DNA from: Alistipes sp.
GTDB lineage: Bacteria > Bacteroidota > Bacteroidia > Bacteroidales > Rikenellaceae
Assembly: GCA_028691095.1 (NCBI GenBank)
Contig: JAQUZZ010000071.1
Span: 1-7,103, forward strand
DNA: 7,103 bases
Reading direction: 5' to 3'
The translations under genes were made by a program, and so were the position numbers. This document shows, piece after piece, positions 5,658-7,103 of the stretch. Position 1 is the first letter of the stretch, and the number at the start of each line of letters is the position of its first letter. The notes under the pieces were generated by a model. The model did no database searches, had not been told where the DNA came from, and saw only the letters and a program-made list of their open reading frames with translations.

Positions 5658-7103
5658 ATTTCAACTACGATATCATTGTGATCGGAGGAGGGCACGCCGG
5701 CTGTGAAGCCGCAGCTGCCGCAGCCAACATGGGTTGTTCCACGCTGCTCATCACCATGGATATGACCAAATTCGCCCAAATGTCCTGCAATCCGGCCGTC
5801 GGCGGGGTCGCCAAGGGACAGATCGTGCGCGAAATCGACGCCATGGGAGGATACATGGGGATCATCACCGACCGATCGACACTCCAGTTTCGGATGCTCA
5901 ATCGCTCTAAAGGCCCCGCCATGTGGAGCCCTCGCGCCCAATGCGACAAGGCGCGGTTCTCACAACTGTGGCGCGAAATGCTGGAAAACACCCCCAATCT
6001 TCATCTGTGGCAAGATGCAGTGACCGAGTTTACCGTGTCGGAGGAGAGGCAAATCACGGGCGTTAAAACACGTATGGGTGTCGAGTTTTCAGCGCAGGCT
6101 GTCATTCTGACGGCCGGAACCTTCCTGGAGGGTTTGATGCACATCGGTCGGACACACGCCTCCGGAGGAAGAGCCGGAGATCCCGCCTCACACGGCCTGA
6201 GCGACCAACTGGCCGCCTTGGGATTTGAAGTGGGACGGATGAAGACAGGAACCCCCGCACGATTGGATGCACGCAGCATCCCGTTCGATCAACTGGAACC
6301 GCAATACGGGGACGAAAATCCCTGTAAATTCTCCTTCTCGCCCGATACCGAAGCGGTCAAAACGCAGATGCCCTGCTACTTAGTCTATACCTCACCCGAG
6401 GTGCACGACATCTTACGACAGGGATTTGCCGATTCACCGCTCTTCAATGGAATCATTCGGGGCATCGGCCCTCGCTACTGCCCCAGCATTGAGGATAAAC
6501 TCCGCACCTTTGCCGATAAAACCGCTCACCAGCTCTTTCTGGAACCGGAGGGAGCTTCGACTCATGAGTACTATCTGAACGGCTTCTCCTCCTCGTTGCC
6601 TTGGAATATTCAGGTGGCAGCGCTTCAGAAGATCAAAGGATTTGAAGGCATCCAGCTCTTCAGAACAGGCTATGCCATTGAATATGACTACTTTCCTCCC
6701 ACCCAGCTCTATCACTCGCTGGAAACCAAGCAGATCCAAGGACTCTACTTCGCTGGCCAAGTCAACGGAACCACAGGTTACGAAGAGGCTGGAGCACAAG
6801 GTCTTATGGCAGGAATCAACGCGGCACTCAAGTTGCGGGGTGAGGAACCTCTGATTCTTCGACGCGATCAATCCTACATCGGGGTGCTGATCGACGATTT
6901 AGTGACCAAGGGAGTGGATGAACCCTATCGGATGTTCACCAGTCGAGCCGAGTATCGGATTCTGTTGCGACAAGATAATGCCGACCTCCGACTCACCCCC
7001 CTTGCACACAAAATCGGTCTGGCAGACGACCGTCGGTTCCGAAATGCAGAGCAAAAAAAATCAGCCGTAGAATCGCTTATTTCCTTCACGCGTCAACAGA
7101 GTG
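5654..7103 (+). CDS. mnmG: tRNA uridine-5-carboxymethylaminomethyl(34) synthesis enzyme MnmG, N-terminal 483 residues (partial)
   Basis: FAD-dependent tRNA-modifying enzyme (also GidA). With the GTPase MnmE it installs the carboxymethylaminomethyl group on the wobble uridine of tRNAs reading NNA/NNG codons, using methylene-tetrahydrofolate and NADH. The frame from ATG 5654 stays open to the window end; the protein is about 620-630 residues in other bacteria, so the C-terminal helical MnmE/tRNA-binding part is missing here. Visible landmarks: the dinucleotide fold IIVIGGGHAG (7-16); SCNPAVGG (44-51) with conserved Cys45; GGRAGDP; the first family signature GIGPRYCPSIEDKL with conserved Cys276; LEPEG; and the second signature AGQVNGTTGYEEAGAQG (from residue 367); then EPYRMFTSRAEYR. 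All key residues are kept. The start overlaps the ybeY stop by four bases, giving a translationally coupled ribosome/tRNA-quality pair. Confidence 0.97.
   Translation, partial: MNFNYDIIVIGGGHAGCEAAAAAANMGCSTLLITMDMTKFAQMSCNPAVGGVAKGQIVREIDAMGGYMGIITDRSTLQFRMLNRSKGPAMWSPRAQCDKARFSQLWREMLENTPNLHLWQDAVTEFTVSEERQITGVKTRMGVEFSAQAVILTAGTFLEGLMHIGRTHASGGRAGDPASHGLSDQLAALGFEVGRMKTGTPARLDARSIPFDQLEPQYGDENPCKFSFSPDTEAVKTQMPCYLVYTSPEVHDILRQGFADSPLFNGIIRGIGPRYCPSIEDKLRTFADKTAHQLFLEPEGASTHEYYLNGFSSSLPWNIQVAALQKIKGFEGIQLFRTGYAIEYDYFPPTQLYHSLETKQIQGLYFAGQVNGTTGYEEAGAQGLMAGINAALKLRGEEPLILRRDQSYIGVLIDDLVTKGVDEPYRMFTSRAEYRILLRQDNADLRLTPLAHKIGLADDRRFRNAEQKKSAVESLISFTRQQS

Overview
The window looks like chromosomal DNA of a Bacteroidota bacterium, most likely order Bacteroidales, with a base composition near half G+C by eye. 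Four things point there: none of the six gene starts has a Shine-Dalgarno sequence; TAnnTTTG-type (-7) promoter boxes sit before pheS and ybeY; the predicted proteins (patatin, TPR lipoprotein, EnvC-like protein, YbeY) are of Bacteroidota type; and ybeY overlaps mnmG, an order common in that phylum. No mobile element, tRNA, rRNA or CRISPR array was seen.

Layout. 1-675 (minus): N-terminal part of a secreted patatin-like phospholipase, running off the left edge. 676-764: divergent promoter region. 765-1787 (plus): pheS, phenylalanyl-tRNA synthetase alpha chain. 1788-1997: a G+C-rich stretch packed with inverted repeats, ending in a strong hairpin; no convincing gene. 1998-3725 (plus): lipoprotein made of tetratricopeptide repeats. 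3722-4921 (plus): EnvC-like protein with a coiled coil and an M23/LytM domain that has lost most catalytic residues; its start overlaps the previous stop (ATGA). 4922-5177: intergenic, with a possible minus-strand 45-codon ORF, a 49-base inverted repeat, and two 9-base direct repeats before ybeY. 5178-5657 (plus): ybeY, rRNA-maturation endoribonuclease. 5654-7103 (plus): mnmG, tRNA wobble-uridine modification enzyme, cut at the right edge after 483 codons.

How the genes fit. Two themes alternate: translation (pheS, ybeY, mnmG) and the cell envelope (patatin, TPR lipoprotein, EnvC-like activator). TPR-envC and ybeY-mnmG are each translationally coupled pairs. The EnvC-like protein is predicted to activate a cell-wall amidase, not to cut peptidoglycan itself; the TPR lipoprotein may serve the same envelope process, which is inferred from the coupling only.

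This is mostly a conserved housekeeping region. No new multi-gene system was found. The least explained parts are the structured spacer after pheS and the spacer between envC and ybeY.
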